64,000 bases of DNA, taken from the NCBI GenBank assembly GCA_047495785.1, contig JBLDXI010000010.1, forward strand, positions 186,001 to 250,000, written 5' to 3'. Position numbers and translations under genes: made by a program. Positions 12,524-24,389 of this stretch are shown here, piece after piece (the stretch's first letter is position 1; each line of letters starts with the position of its first letter). The stretch is from Lepidodermella squamata. Lineage: Eukaryota; Gastrotricha. Below the pieces are notes generated by a model. That model was not told the origin of the DNA and did not search any database. It worked only from the letters and a program-made list of their open reading frames with translations.

Positions 12524-14547
12524 TTTATCATTATTTTTTGTTGTTGTCGCCTGAAGAGGAAACGGGAAAAAACAGCCTAATGTGTTAAATAAAGTATAAA
12601 AAATGTCTCATTTTTTGTGATTGATTTACACCCTGGAGCGGTTTTTTTTACACTGTAAACTTGTTTTTTCTTACCATGATGTCTTGAAGGCAAATATATG
12701 TATATGCGGGCTTAAAAAGTTGCACCGAAAATTCGAAAAAAACAAGAAAATCGTGTTAACGATGCGCGGAGAAGAAAAAAGCGGGATTGTAAAATTTGTA
12801 CAAGACGGAAATTAGGCATCGAGTTATTTTTAGATTTTTCCACTAAGATCGCATTATAGTGTAAGCTTTTTGCAGTTGCCAGCACGTGATGCACGCGACG
12901 TGCTTTTCTTCGCGATAAATAGATGCGCGTGTTTACGAAAAATCGGCGATTATTATCTCACACAGCATAATAAAAACGAGTGCGCCTTACTAGTATTCTT
13001 TCGGGGCGGCGGAAAACCCTGGCGCTCACCCAGGCACGTGAAGCTAATGGACAAAGGCTAGCCGCGGTAAATAGGCTCGTTGTTATCTCGCCGAATTATT
13101 CATTTCTATCAAAACAACATTTATTTTTGTCCCTGTTGATTGCATTCTGTCTGGTTTTATTGCATTTAAGGCGACTCGCTTAGTTCAGTCGGCGATTTTT
13201 TTTTTTCATTTCCAGAAGTCAAAAGGCTTGAAGTTTGCCTCTCCCGGTGCATATCGCTCACCGTGTTTTTTTCACTCCCAAGTCACCCGGCTGGCATAAT
13301 GGCGCGTCGCATTTTTTCACTCCCCAGCCGCAAATGTGCACCGGTGCGGTTATTAATATTATTATTATTAAGGGAGGCGCAGTGGTGCGCGCTTTTTTTG
13401 CGCCTTCGTTTTTTACGCGCGCATTTGCATTTTAAATCGAAAGCGCTCACGCAAAGTGACTTAGAAACCAGCACCTATATGACACTTTCAAGTTATATAC
13501 GCGCCGCAAAAAAATAGTAGCGATTTCTCAACTTTCGGTACAAATAAACAAAAGTGTGTATGATTATTATTTTATTGAAATCAATTTTTTCGCCCAGGTG
13601 TGTAAGCGCGTGCGCGCGTCGCGTTTTTTCTTTCTTACCCACCCATGTTGCACCAGAAGCTGAAAGACGGCCGCGTTGAAAATTGGATAGCTATATCGAT
13701 GGCTATTTACTATGTGATATACCTTGGTCAATGAGCGAGCGAACGGTGTGCGCTTTCTTGAACCCAATATATAAAATGTAAACAATGCGCCTCTATTAAT
13801 AAAAATTGGCCACACCTTGGCGCGCACTGTATCGCGCTCTTTTTGTGCTCATTTTGTTTTTGTGCACCCGATACTACTCTAACTGTAAGCGATTTCATCG
13901 CAATCATTAGGTTAGTAATAATAAACACGCCTCAAGAGTACCACCACCCGACACGATTGAAGCAATGCTTTACAACTGCGAGTTATAATGAAATTATAGC
14001 CGCGATTAAATGATACGTAATATTATAATATATGCGTCCAGGTGGTGGCTATTTACCTATTAAAATCCGAAATATTTGTATGAAAGCTTTGCTAAGCTTA
14101 AATATCAAACCACAACCTATAATTTAGGCCGAAAAGGCAACGCGATAATTGCTAGTTACTCTATTTTTTCGCATGTTTCATCACTATAGAAGCAAATGAC
14201 CTCTCGCCGTCACTTGAAAAGCTGATTGACCAGTTGTTGGTTTTTTTCCTAAAGGGAAATAAAAACCCACGCATTTAATTTTTTTGGCGGCTTCGCGTGA
14301 CGAGTGCACGTGTGCGCAGTTGCCTTATTCATTCTCCCAACTTCCCGAATAAATAGCAATTTAGATCGATGAATTTGGCTCTTCAAAGTTTTTAACGAAT
14401 ATGATTTTCTTTTCAATTATATATATTTTAATTATATGCTAAACCAAAGAACCTGACGCATTCTTCATCATCTTCACTTGATTTAATTTTACAACAAGTA
14501 TCTGAATCAACACATTTTGGATGCTTCTGCTTTTTTTAGAAACTGCG
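12524..14547. other. Intergenic region
   Basis: TARBP1 3' end followed by ~2 kb without a supportable gene. It holds AT-rich sequence, a short ATT run near 13355 and many short unsupported ORFs. Probably includes the promoter of the first paralog-family gene. Confidence 0.5.
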
Positions 14548-16856
14548 ATGCAAAAACATAATGCGCACGCTGAGGAAGCTGCTGCTGACAACAAGTGAGT
14601 CTCTTTTTCCAGGATTTTCTACTTCCAAAATTAATATTAGGATGAGAATTATCTGAATTACTGCGGATTAATATTACTGCAGCAAACTGTCAGATTCAAT
14701 TATAGCTCGATTATCTGAATATTCGATTTAATATTTCGCATTTTTCGGGTCGGCGCTTGCGAAATTAAAGAATTCTGAAATCTCAAAACTCGTTCAGAGA
14801 TATGAATTTTAGATACCAATAAGGAGGACTAATAATCTTTTATCATTGGAAATGGGCTAACTTGGTCGAAGCGAAATTATTATCCACATCTTGCCAATGT
14901 CATCGAAAATGGGTTTAGAGGAGGCCTAAAAAATATTGGAATATTTTTGAGACTGGGGAAAATTTCGCGTGGCATGCCAAAAGCTCCGTAAATTGAAAAT
15001 CGGACATTAAATTTGAAAATCGAGCAATGGTCGGCCATCATGCGCATTTTCAGCCTTAACAAGTTGAAAATTTCGATAACTCAACTCTGAAATATTCATT
15101 ATTTTGGCGTTTCTGGGCTCCATTCGAACTGGGCGATAGGCTTTGATTTCAACATTTACGTTTTTAAGATTCGAGACTTGGAGTCTCCTCGATTGTAAGC
15201 CAAATATTACTTTCTATTGGGACAAAGGAAAAGTTGAGCAAGGCTGCAGAAGGTATTAATGCATGGACTGAACGGAACATCTTAAGAATTGTGGGTGGTT
15301 CAAAGCTTGACAACTGCTAATGTTCGGAAAATTTTAGGAATTCCGCCAGCCTCTTCAAAGAAACATTTTAACTGCAAAGTAGGAAATGATACAAAAATTG
15401 AACGTTTTTGAGTAGCTGAAATTCTTTACCCCAAATGACGGTTGAAAAATGATCCTGTAACTTAGCTATGAATAGAATGCAAAAAACGCTCAAAAATTGA
15501 AGGAAAAAAATATTGCGCCGGCATAAAAAATGGACGATTTACAAGTGAGAGGCATCTCGTAGAACAGTTTTTAAACTATATATTCCTACTTTTCCAAACT
15601 TGGAGTTCAAAAATTGACTCTAGAGCAACAATTGCCTTTCAAAATTTGAAATTGCAAATCTGGAAAATTTTACAATTTTATTTGCGCATCGAAGAACGAG
15701 CAATGATTTCAGACGGACGAGTGCATAGAAAAACGAAAAAAAAAGAAAAAATCCATTATCAATTTCAATAATGATTTCCGAGCATAAAAGGGATAGGATA
15801 AATTGTTGGCTATTTTGCATGGAGCTTGGATTTGAGTTTTTGAATTACAAGATTTTAATGATTTTTATAATTTCCAGGCGCCGTTTCACCATCGGCTCTG
15901 TGCGCGATTTCGGCCACCAAACACGCCGCCGATCCGTCAGCCAAGCAGCGCCTCGCCTGCCCGTGCCGCTTCCATCAGACCGCGTCGAGGCGCCGCAGCT
16001 GCCGCCGCCTCTAATCACCCTAAACGACGGCCCGGTTGTCGCGACTTCAAAAACCACCAGCAGCCATCACTCGAATCTACCCCAACTCGGCCATCTAACC
16101 ACGACGACTAGCAGTAGTAAAGCCTCACCGCGGGCGACAAAGCCCTACCTAACCACAGTCCCGATCCGGTCAGACCTAGACGACGACCGGCGCAGGACAA
16201 GTTCGTTCGGCGGCGTGACGCCCCGCGAAACGGCGATAATCGCCGTGAGAAACGCCCGCCTCACCGCCGCCCTAAACCGCATCGATCTCAAAGAAACGTC
16301 TTCAAGCAGCAGCAACAACCCGGTTCTACTAGGCCATCATATGCAACCATCATCACGCCGGTCTTCATTTTCAACCCCGAAAAACAACGCGTCGAAGCCT
16401 GTTAAAGAAGCAGCGAAGGACGAGTCGATTAATCAAAGCAACCTACCCGCCACGGCGGAGGATATGTGGAAGAAACAGTTTCAGGAACTTTTCGACAGCG
16501 TTACGCCGAATTATTGCCGGCTGTCGACGATTAACGAACAGCAGTCACTGCTGCCGTCGATTGGGCATCAGGAGTTGTTGGCGCCACTAGCGCATGAAGA
16601 ACGCGTCTCGTCGCCGATGATTATGCTGCCGCCGAGTGTTGTCAACGAGCCGACGCCGATTACGATGGTCGAGTCGGTGTCGTGCTCGGAGGAGTTTCGC
16701 CGAACGTGGGAGGAGTTGTTCCCGCAGCCGGTTGATGAACCGCGCGCGTTCAACGACGAGTGTTTAGACGTTGTCGGCAAGGAAACGCCGCGGAAGGGCG
16801 GCAAAAGCAACCGGCGGTCGAGTCAGGTCCACTTTGCGCCGACTAGATACCCATGA
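14548..16856 (+). CDS. Paralog-family gene 1 (CSxEF-module protein), 341 aa
   Basis: Two exons, 14548-14594 and 15878-16856, with a phase-2 intron (AA|G; donor gtgagt, acceptor tttccag). The model rests on shared architecture with three downstream genes. After a 15-codon first exon the protein reads KRRFTIGSVRDF, then a long low-complexity stretch rich in Ser, Pro, Thr and Arg with several RRxS/RRxxS sites (RRRSVS, RRRTSS, SRRSSFS). The C-terminal part carries VSCSEEFRRTWEELF and ends near QVHFAPTRYP. No enzyme domain, signal peptide or membrane segment is visible, so it looks intrinsically disordered and cytosolic or nuclear. An internal WKKQFQELF may be a degenerate second module. Family and function are not recognised. 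RRxS/T patterns suit basophilic kinases, but that is inference. Confidence 0.7.
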
Positions 16857-19094
16857 CATGTCGGAAGAAATCAATGAAAAAACAGTCATTTGACCCTTAA
16901 CAAGTGAAAAGTGGCGAAAAATTTGAAATTTCGAAATTTAAAAATTTTTAGTGAGATTTTGATGTCGCTTTCAAGATCAATTAACGAGGAGTCGAACGAT
17001 ATCAAAAATAGCTTTATAGTCATTAGGGTTGCTGAGAAATTTGCCTTTAAAGTTTACCACTGAAAAATGCTAAAATTTCAAAAAAGTGCGCTTTAAAAAA
17101 TTGATTTTTTTATTGCATCAATTAATAATCCCTCGCGCAGTAAATTTTAATTTTTTTGCTTATATTCTGTCGACCTTTTCAAAGTAATCCGAAGTGAGGA
17201 ATAAAGAGGTCTAAAATTTGAAAATTTAAAATCTTGAAATTTTGTTAAGATTTTAAGAATATTTTGAATTAAAAAATATTCGCCAAATCCCATTTTTCAC
17301 TTGTTAACGGCCATTTAAAAGTGTCTCTATTCCTGCAAAACCTAAATTTTTTTTACAATTTCTGTTCGATTTTTCTGGCTTTTAAGGAAGATTTTTTCTT
17401 GTGCAAGTCTCCCCAGCATCTATAAGTTCGAAGCTATTCAACATCTTCCAGATATCATGTGAAATATTGTGAAGTTAGAATATTATAAGAAATTTAGCCT
17501 GATTAAAAAATTATTTTAGCTGATTGATATTATTGTGCTGTATTTATTTTTTAAAAATCGCTGATCGAATCTCACGTCTAATTCAGCGATGCTACCTCTT
17601 TTTAATTCTGTTGTTGATGAATTCCGATTGATTTTTTTTACTTGCAACTTCAAGCCTTTATATAAATCGAAGAAACCGAGTAATTTTAGATGAAATTAAA
17701 TTTTTAATATATTATTCCCATTATTGATGTTTGACTGATATTATTTTGTAAAACCGTTTGAAGAAGTAAAAAACAGCCACTCGAGTGTTTTCAGATTAAT
17801 GAAAAAAAATCCCCATTGCTAATTAGCCTGAGAGAGTGCGACATCGTTGTTATTTCGCAGACGGACAGGATATTTTTCCCATTAACAAAATCAATTTCGA
17901 ATTAAATTGAAACCTGCAACCTGCATCCGAGATTGAGACTCATTTGCGCTGATTAATCGCCGGCTATGTCGCAGTTTTATTTCCCATAAGGTTCGAGATG
18001 ACCCTGCCGAACGACCTCTTTGATTTCGCACACACAAAACAGGCTTGAAACCTAAATCCGTGGTAAACACCGCGCGTTTTCCCCTAAAAAGTGCATATAT
18101 TTTTAGTGCTTTTAAATAAGCTGTTTTTGAATTAATTAGCTAAATTTCTGCGTTCTTAAGCCACACCTTGTAAGCCTTCGCACTTTGCTCGAATGCTCCC
18201 TCATGTGGGAAATGACCTTTTCCTCTCCATTAATAAGCCAAATTCAACCAAACATTGGCGAATAGCCAGAATCGGTAATTAAATTTATCGCTGTTAATTG
18301 CGCGTATTTTACGGTAGGGTTTATCTCCCAATTAGCGCTATAAAATATTCATCGTAATATTGTCTCGCTTCGTTATGCGCAAAATTAAATATTTAATTTA
18401 AAAAAAGTCATCTCCACCCATGCGAAAACTTGAAATTGACATGTGATGTGCGCATTTGTTTTTCCGAGTTTTCGATCACATTTCAAACTCAGTCTAGCTT
18501 ATCAATATTTATTATGCCGCCAAGTATCAAATTTTTTTCTCCCAATATTTATCCTGGCAATTTTCCAAGCAGTCAGTGATTCCGAGCTCAGACTGAATAA
18601 GCTGTATGATTCACGCGCAAATACGCTCATTCCGTCTTGTCCGTGACAGTTCGATAGCGCACCTTGGCGGATACGGCCCATTGACAAAAAGCTATGCGCA
18701 TATATACCTAACTCGCGCCTAAATATCGCATCAAATTACAAAAAGGTGCCGAGTCTTGGATAAATTTATTGCTCAAGTTTTTTTTATAGCGCAAATAAGC
18801 CAGATCACGTCAGCAGTTTTTTCATTGATTTTGAATCGCTTACGCAAATCATCTTTAAATAAACTTGAGATGTAGGCACGACGAAAACATTGGTTTTAAT
18901 GCAAAAAGACGCTGCGGTCTGCGCATCACGCGGCAAAATTAATCATCATCGTTTTGCGCGAATATAAGAAAAAAACATCACGCGTGCGATATGAATGGCC
19001 GCGATTGAATTTCGCTCTGCTCATACCTATGTTTTTTTGCGTAGAGTTTTGTTAGTAAAATATTGCGCATCACCTCCGCTCCGTGTCAACTGTC
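16857..19094. other. Intergenic region between paralogs 1 and 2
   Basis: AT-rich, with no convincing coding or RNA gene. Open frames around 18443-18687 lack family features. No AATAAA was noticed close to the gene 1 stop. Confidence 0.45.
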
Positions 19095-19798
19095 ATGTTG
19101 GAGAGCGTTGAAAAGACACGACCGACAGCTCACAGCTACGATAACATCACACAACTTAAAGACAGGTGGGTGCTAATTTCTCGTGCGTTCTCATCACGCT
19201 ATACGCGCCCTCGCGCATACTTATCACAAGTATTTAATCGCTAAAACACTCAGATCCATTTTTTTCATTATCTAGCCGAAGAAGTTCTATTGAAATGTCT
19301 GGCATGCCCAAAATTGTCGTCATCAACACCAGCTCGCCAAAGCCTCGACCTGTCTCTGGCATATTGGTAAACAGTAAAAGCAGCGAGAAGAATTCCTCGA
19401 AAAATGGCTCCTCAGTCAACTTGCTGGGCTCTGATGAAGATGAGGATGGGACATATCGACGCCACCGAACTGTTTCATTCGCTGGGGTGATCGTGCTACC
19501 AGAGCCTGGCGCTATGGTCCCAGAAGAGAACTGTTCTTCAAAGCCACTCGTCGACCAGAAGCCGCGTTTGAAGCCGTTGCTACGCCGCGATACGCCTCAT
19601 GATATCATGAGCTGTGGTAAAAAGGGCAGCAAACATATCCCAAGCATGGGCGCTTTGAGCCAATCGTCGCAAGACCTATCGAAATCGTCAAGCCTCGATC
19701 AAGTCGCCAACAGTCAAAACGGCGGGCCGGTCGAGCTGATCGACGCCAAATGTTCGGCTGAATTCCGACGCGTCTTCAACGAAATGGCTAACGAATAA
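19095..19798 (+). CDS. Paralog-family gene 2 (CSxEF-module protein), 197 aa
   Basis: Exons 19095-19165 and 19276-19798 with a phase-2 intron (AG|C; donor gtgggt, acceptor tatctag). After the junction the protein reads SRRSSIEMSGM. It then has an acidic stretch (GSDEDEDG), YRRHRTVSFAGV, Ser-rich sequence and the C-terminal module AKCSAEFRRVFNEMANE at the very end. AATAAA is at 19852-19857. Intron position and phase match the other three genes. Mostly disordered; no known domain. RTVSF resembles a PP1-docking RVxF motif, which is only a pattern match. Confidence 0.7.
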
Positions 19799-20193
19799 AT
19801 CTGAAAATTGTTTTTGTCTCATGTGTAATTTTATTATAGCAATTTTATGTAAATAAAAGTGGAACAGATTTTTATCCAGGTCACTTGGATCATTTTTTTT
19901 CTTTTCATTCCGGGTGTGAACGAATTGCACTTAGTATTCGCCGCCGTCGGGGTGCGTAATTAATGGGACAATAGTTTAAAGGCGCGATGCACCTGAAATT
20001 GCGTCTTTGACATAATTGAAGCGCGCGTGTGTATCAAAAAAGGAAGGAAAAAACCACTTGATCGTTTATATACCCATGTATGCGCGGCCCTTGGCAACTA
20101 TCGCCGGTGTAGTAGTCACCCTACTTGCAGCCGCAAAATAGCCGCATTAAAAAAATTGACCAGTGCGAGTTTTTTTAATTCCTCATTTTTAAA

Positions 20194-20568
20194 ATGGAAA
20201 GTCAGGGCGAAAAAACTGAGCCTCCGTAAGTGTGATTTTTCAAAAAATCCTCCTTAAAAATATTTTTTCCCAACAGCCGTCGGCATACGGTTGGAGAGGG
20301 TTCAAAATTGCGTTTCATCTTGCCAAAACAACGCCAACGCTCCAAGTCTATCCACGTGGCTAGCTCATCACCGCCGCCACTGAATTTCAATTGTTCGCCC
20401 GAATTCAAGAAAACTTGGCAAGAAATATGGCGCGAAAAGCTGGGCGATCAAAACGGAAACGCGTCAACAGACGAAACACATGCCAAATCTCATAATGGCC
20501 TGAAAAAATCGTCCTTCTATCACCGGATAGCAGCTGATTTTCAACGACGCCATCACCGCTACGCATAA
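20194..20568 (+). CDS. Paralog-family gene 3 (CSxEF-module protein), 107 aa
   Basis: Exons 20194-20225 and 20277-20568, phase-2 intron (CC|C; donor gtaagt, acceptor cccaacag) of only 51 bp. After the junction it reads RRHTVGEGSKLRF, parallel to RRFTIG in gene 1. The module is FNCSPEFKKTWQEIWREKLG, followed by a basic, His-rich tail. AATAAA is at 20634-20639. The shortest member, it keeps the Arg-rich motif and the module with almost nothing between, which suggests these are the functional parts. Confidence 0.72.
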
Positions 20569-20945
20569 AAAAGATTCATATTTTTTGCGATTCGAAATTT
20601 CACTCCTTAAGTCATCCACGCGCAATTTTTGGCAATAAATTTTGTTGTTTATTTCCGGACTCACACGTGCATGAATCGGATGTATAATGGGCGTTACGTT
20701 ATGGGCCTTTTTAATGTAATGTGGACAGCGTTGAATTTCTTATAGGAAGAGCGTCACGAGCCTATGCAAAACCCACTCGTTGCTGTCAGTCACTTTCATT
20801 GATTTTCAGGCCGAAAAAAGCTAAAATAGCTGTCAACCACACATTGCGGCGGCGATGACGATGCAAATCTTGATTCATCGTTTTGCGTGTGTTTTTTTCT
20901 AGCGCAATAGGACGCATGGGACAACTTTAAGGTTGAAATAAAATC

Positions 20946-21486
20946 ATGAAAAAATTGAATCGATCCAGACGGTAGGTGAATTTTGTAAATAAATTGCGAG
21001 ACATGATTACGTCAGCTGCAACGGGCGTGGGATCCTTATAAAGTTCAGAAAAAATTGAAAAAAATATTTATAATTTTTGAAAAATCGAATGACAGGAAAT
21101 CAATATAGAAAGTATGCAACTGAATTCTCAAGTTAGCCTGTTTCATTTTCTTTTGCTTCTATAGGCGTTGCCACACCTTCCCGACTGGTCGAGGGAATCT
21201 ATCGTCTCAAGTTAAAAATTTAAAATCGAAATGCCTAAGCGCTCTGAAGGAAACCGATGTCGAGTCTGCGTCAAAATCAATTCCTAATCTGTGCGCGAAT
21301 TGCTCGCCTGAATTCAAGCGAGTTTGGATCGAAACTTGGCGAGAAATTGGCGGCGTTTCCGATCAAGAACTCGAAGCTAGTCTGCAGATAGCTGACATCA
21401 GGAAACCGTTGGAATTTGACGATAGTAACAAATTGACTAATAACCTGCTAACATCGAGATGCAAAACATGCTACAACGGAGGCTAG
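20946..21486 (+). CDS. Paralog-family gene 4 (CSxEF-module protein), 115 aa
   Basis: Exons 20946-20971 and 21165-21486, phase-2 intron (CG|G; donor gtaggt, acceptor ttctatag). It reads RRRCHTFPTGRG after the junction, then the module CANCSPEFKRVWIETWREIGG, nearly the same as gene 3. The C-terminus is Cys-containing (RCKTCYNGG). AATAAA near 21503-21508 leaves its 3' end almost touching that of the oppositely oriented UGT gene. Genes 3 and 4 are the closest pair. Function unknown. Confidence 0.7.
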
Positions 21487-21606
21487 GTAACAAATTAAGA
21501 ATAAATAAAAACTGAATTCCAAAGTCTCACAACAATTTATTGAACAAGTGAAACAAGTCAAATCGAATGAAACCACATCAAATTTTCCCTGATTTTTTCA
21601 GGGTTA

Positions 21607-23422
21607 TTATTGGTCTTTGAGCTTAGCAAACCCGAATTTTGCTTTCGAGTAAATATAGCGTAAGGTAAGGAAAATGCCAAAAATTGCAAGAACTAATAAG
21701 AGATAAAGATCCAGGTCATACAGGCGGTAAAATGGAGCTTCATTTTCGAACATTTTCAAATGATCCGAACCTATCGCCATCTCCATTTCAATGAAATCAA
21801 CTGCTGTTTTGAACCGCTGCGAGTTGTAGTAGAGCGACGCTGCCATTTTCATGATATTCGCCATGAGAATCGGATCTTTCCCGAGAAAACGGCTCAGGAT
21901 ATCAGCGGATTTCGAGCAAACTTCAGCTGGATCAAGCGGACCAGTATGCGGTAGAATTTCAGCTACTCCCAACTCTTCACATCGTAAGGCGTTTATCGGC
22001 TGGTCGGCGAATATCGGGTAGATCAGGAGAGGCTTAGCCGCTAGAAACGTTTCGAACAAGCTCTCCAGACCACCATGGCTAACGAATAGATGAACAGCAG
22101 GGTGATTCAATACTTTGATTTGAGCAACCCGCTTTTCTAGCCTGAAATTCGGGAAGTTATCCAAATTTGATAGAACCAAATCAGGAATGTCCCTTGTGAT
22201 GTCTGAAGCTCCATAAGACCATAACAAATTGATTTTGAATGGCCGATTGCACAGCAATAGACCCGAGATTAAATCGTTCATCGCCTGGCTTCTCGGTATG
22301 AAAGCTGAACCGAATGCCATGTAAATCACACTTTCGCCCCTGGAGTGAGCTTCATCGAGCCATTGTTGAAGGCCATGGTCCATTTGATACATATCCTGCT
22401 CGATTGTTGGTCCAAGAACGTGGATGAAAGGAGAGATGTAGCGGGGATATTCGAAACCGACGAAGTTGTGAACGAAAATGTGCTTGTTATTGTACGGCAC
22501 TGTGATGTCTGAGTGATGAGGCACGCCGAATTTCCTTCATTTTCGCGTTGAAAGGGATCAAGTAGTACCACAACTGAATAGGAGCCACGAATTTCTTGTA
22601 AATTCTTTGAAAAATCGTAGCTTTGTATGGGCCTTGCGGGGCGAAGGCGGTCGGGAGAAAATGAGGCACGCCTGGAATGACGATAACCGAAGACAAAGAA
22701 GCAGTGACAACGAAAGGAATGTTGAGAGCATTTGCTACATCCGGGCAGCTGTACGATAGCCAATCGCAAACCAGTAAGTCAGGTTTCCCAAGCTCGCAGA
22801 TTGACTTCAAACTCTTGAAAGCGCCTTCGTAAATGTTCTCGGCTATTTTCAGTCGCATCGCTGCAGAGAAATCAAAATCTGATAAGAAAAGTAAACGTCA
22901 ATTACAATTTTGATGAAATTCAGCAAAATTTAGAAATGGATCATTAAATCAAACGAATTAACAAAAAAACCGAAAAATAATAAAATTTAGGAACTTTCAT
23001 AAAAATACTTCTAACTTACAGCTCATTTTAGTTACACCTAAATCGTCGAGGAAAGCAGACACGGTAAAAGGTTCCTTAGAACTTGTTTGAAGCTTAGAAC
23101 AGCATTCTCGAGTGGAGTTTAGTTTCACGAAGTCATGAAATTGACCCGGCTTGAACCATTGCTTTGTATCTTCGAAACAAGAGGCGAATGCAGTTCGGTG
23201 GCCGCGTTTGATCAAGGCTCCGGATAGAGCGAGGAAAGGCCTCATGTGAGACCTGGTACTGGTTTCAGCTACGAACAAGATGAATCTGGACTTGGAGACA
23301 TGAGCGACCAAATCAGGCGACATGTTCGACTTTATCTGGGTTAATTTGATTGAAGAGTACTCAGAACTTGCCGGTATGAATGACTGCAATATTAACGTGA
23401 TTATAAGCACGAGACACTCCAT
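21607..23422 (-). pseudogene. UDP-glycosyltransferase (UGT) A, frameshifted
   Basis: A membrane-bound UGT of the ER lumen type, which transfers sugar from UDP-sugar to small lipophilic acceptors. Exon 1 is 23422-23020 (signal peptide MECLVLIITLILQSFIPASS), exon 2 is 22860-21607, phase-1 intron. The UGT signature is present (FVSHGGLESLFETFLAAKP with DQPINALRCEELG), as is the C-terminal membrane helix followed by basic residues. Near 22525-22532 the frame breaks: MKEIR is followed directly, in another frame, by GVPHHSDITVPY, where UGT B has four extra residues. This equals an ~11-nt deletion, so the copy is probably a recent pseudogene; an assembly error remains possible. It converges on paralog-family gene 4. 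Confidence 0.82.
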
Positions 23423-23913
23423 GTTCAATTTGGAAAGTGATGCAAATTTTGAAAGAATAAATTTCAATAGTAATTTCGATGTTTTAGGAGTACAGTGTCC
23501 GGCGTGGCATATTGTATTCTCTGGCCGACTTTGCGCAGGTCAAAAAGACAGATTTTGACCTTTTTCACAACAAAAATATGTCCACCGCTAGTAAGGATTA
23601 AAACTACAAAGAAGAAGCAGCTGTTCGCAAATTACAGGTTCCTTGTCAAAACAGCACCTTCCGGTAGACATTTTTTGATCAAATAGAATGTCTCACACGT
23701 CGCGGAACTGCCATCTCACCTGAGTGAGGCCATGATCATCATCCTTCATCTATACCTTCAGGATTTTTGAACTCTGATTGACAACGATCGGATATCACTT
23801 CTGAGTTGCCCGATCTTCTTCCTACAAGCCTGAAAATGGTTTTTTATTCAATAATTTTGATGAAAAATTCTCTGGTACCATAAGACCAACGCATATCGAT
23901 TTTGCGAGGGTGA
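23423..23913. other. Spacer between UGT A and the UGT relic
   Basis: About 490 bp with no supportable gene. It holds the presumed promoter of UGT A. Confidence 0.4.
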
Positions 23914-24234
23914 TCACATAAGCTGTCGCAGTGAGGGTGAACCGCCGGGGAATTTCGCTCCTCGGTGATCACGCAGAACCGAGAGAGCCATGTAAACACC
24001 ACTCACGACGTGACTGAGCTTGATATCTAGCCAATTTTGAAGGTTGTCACACTCCTGGACGTCTATCCCAAAAGCAATACACAGGAGCACGAAAGGTGAC
24101 TCATGGCGTGGTCGAAACCAAAATATAATGAATGATGACGTAGGTCTGTTTACTTCGAAAGGGGGCCGTGCGTCGTAAGGTCTGATGTCTGATTGCGATA
24201 AGTCACGCTCACTTTCGCCCCCCATCTCACTCAA
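23914..24234 (-). pseudogene. UGT relic fragment
   Basis: A 107-codon minus-strand frame between the two UGT genes. Parts line up with the middle of UGT B: SQSDIRPYD with FSDRMYPYK, ESPFVLL with TSPFVHIL, LQNWLD with LKDWLD, and VSGVYMALS with GESVIYMAFG. It starts and ends inside the domain, has no donor site or signature motif, and so is a decayed third tandem copy. Confidence 0.65.
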
Positions 24235-24389
24235 AATATCATCCTCATAAGTGATGAACCACGAACGAAGAAACTAAGCTGTGGAATGACATTTGTTTTG
24301 ATAAAAACCTTAAAGTTTTCATGCAATTATGTATTTATTCAATGAAAGATTGCAACACCGAGATAGAAATAGGAAAGCCTTCACATACG

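Noticed and set aside
15771-15877. In-frame upstream extension of paralog-family gene 1 without splicing
   Set aside because: The acceptor at 15878 and the phase-2 junction are shared by all four paralogs, so the spliced model is better supported.
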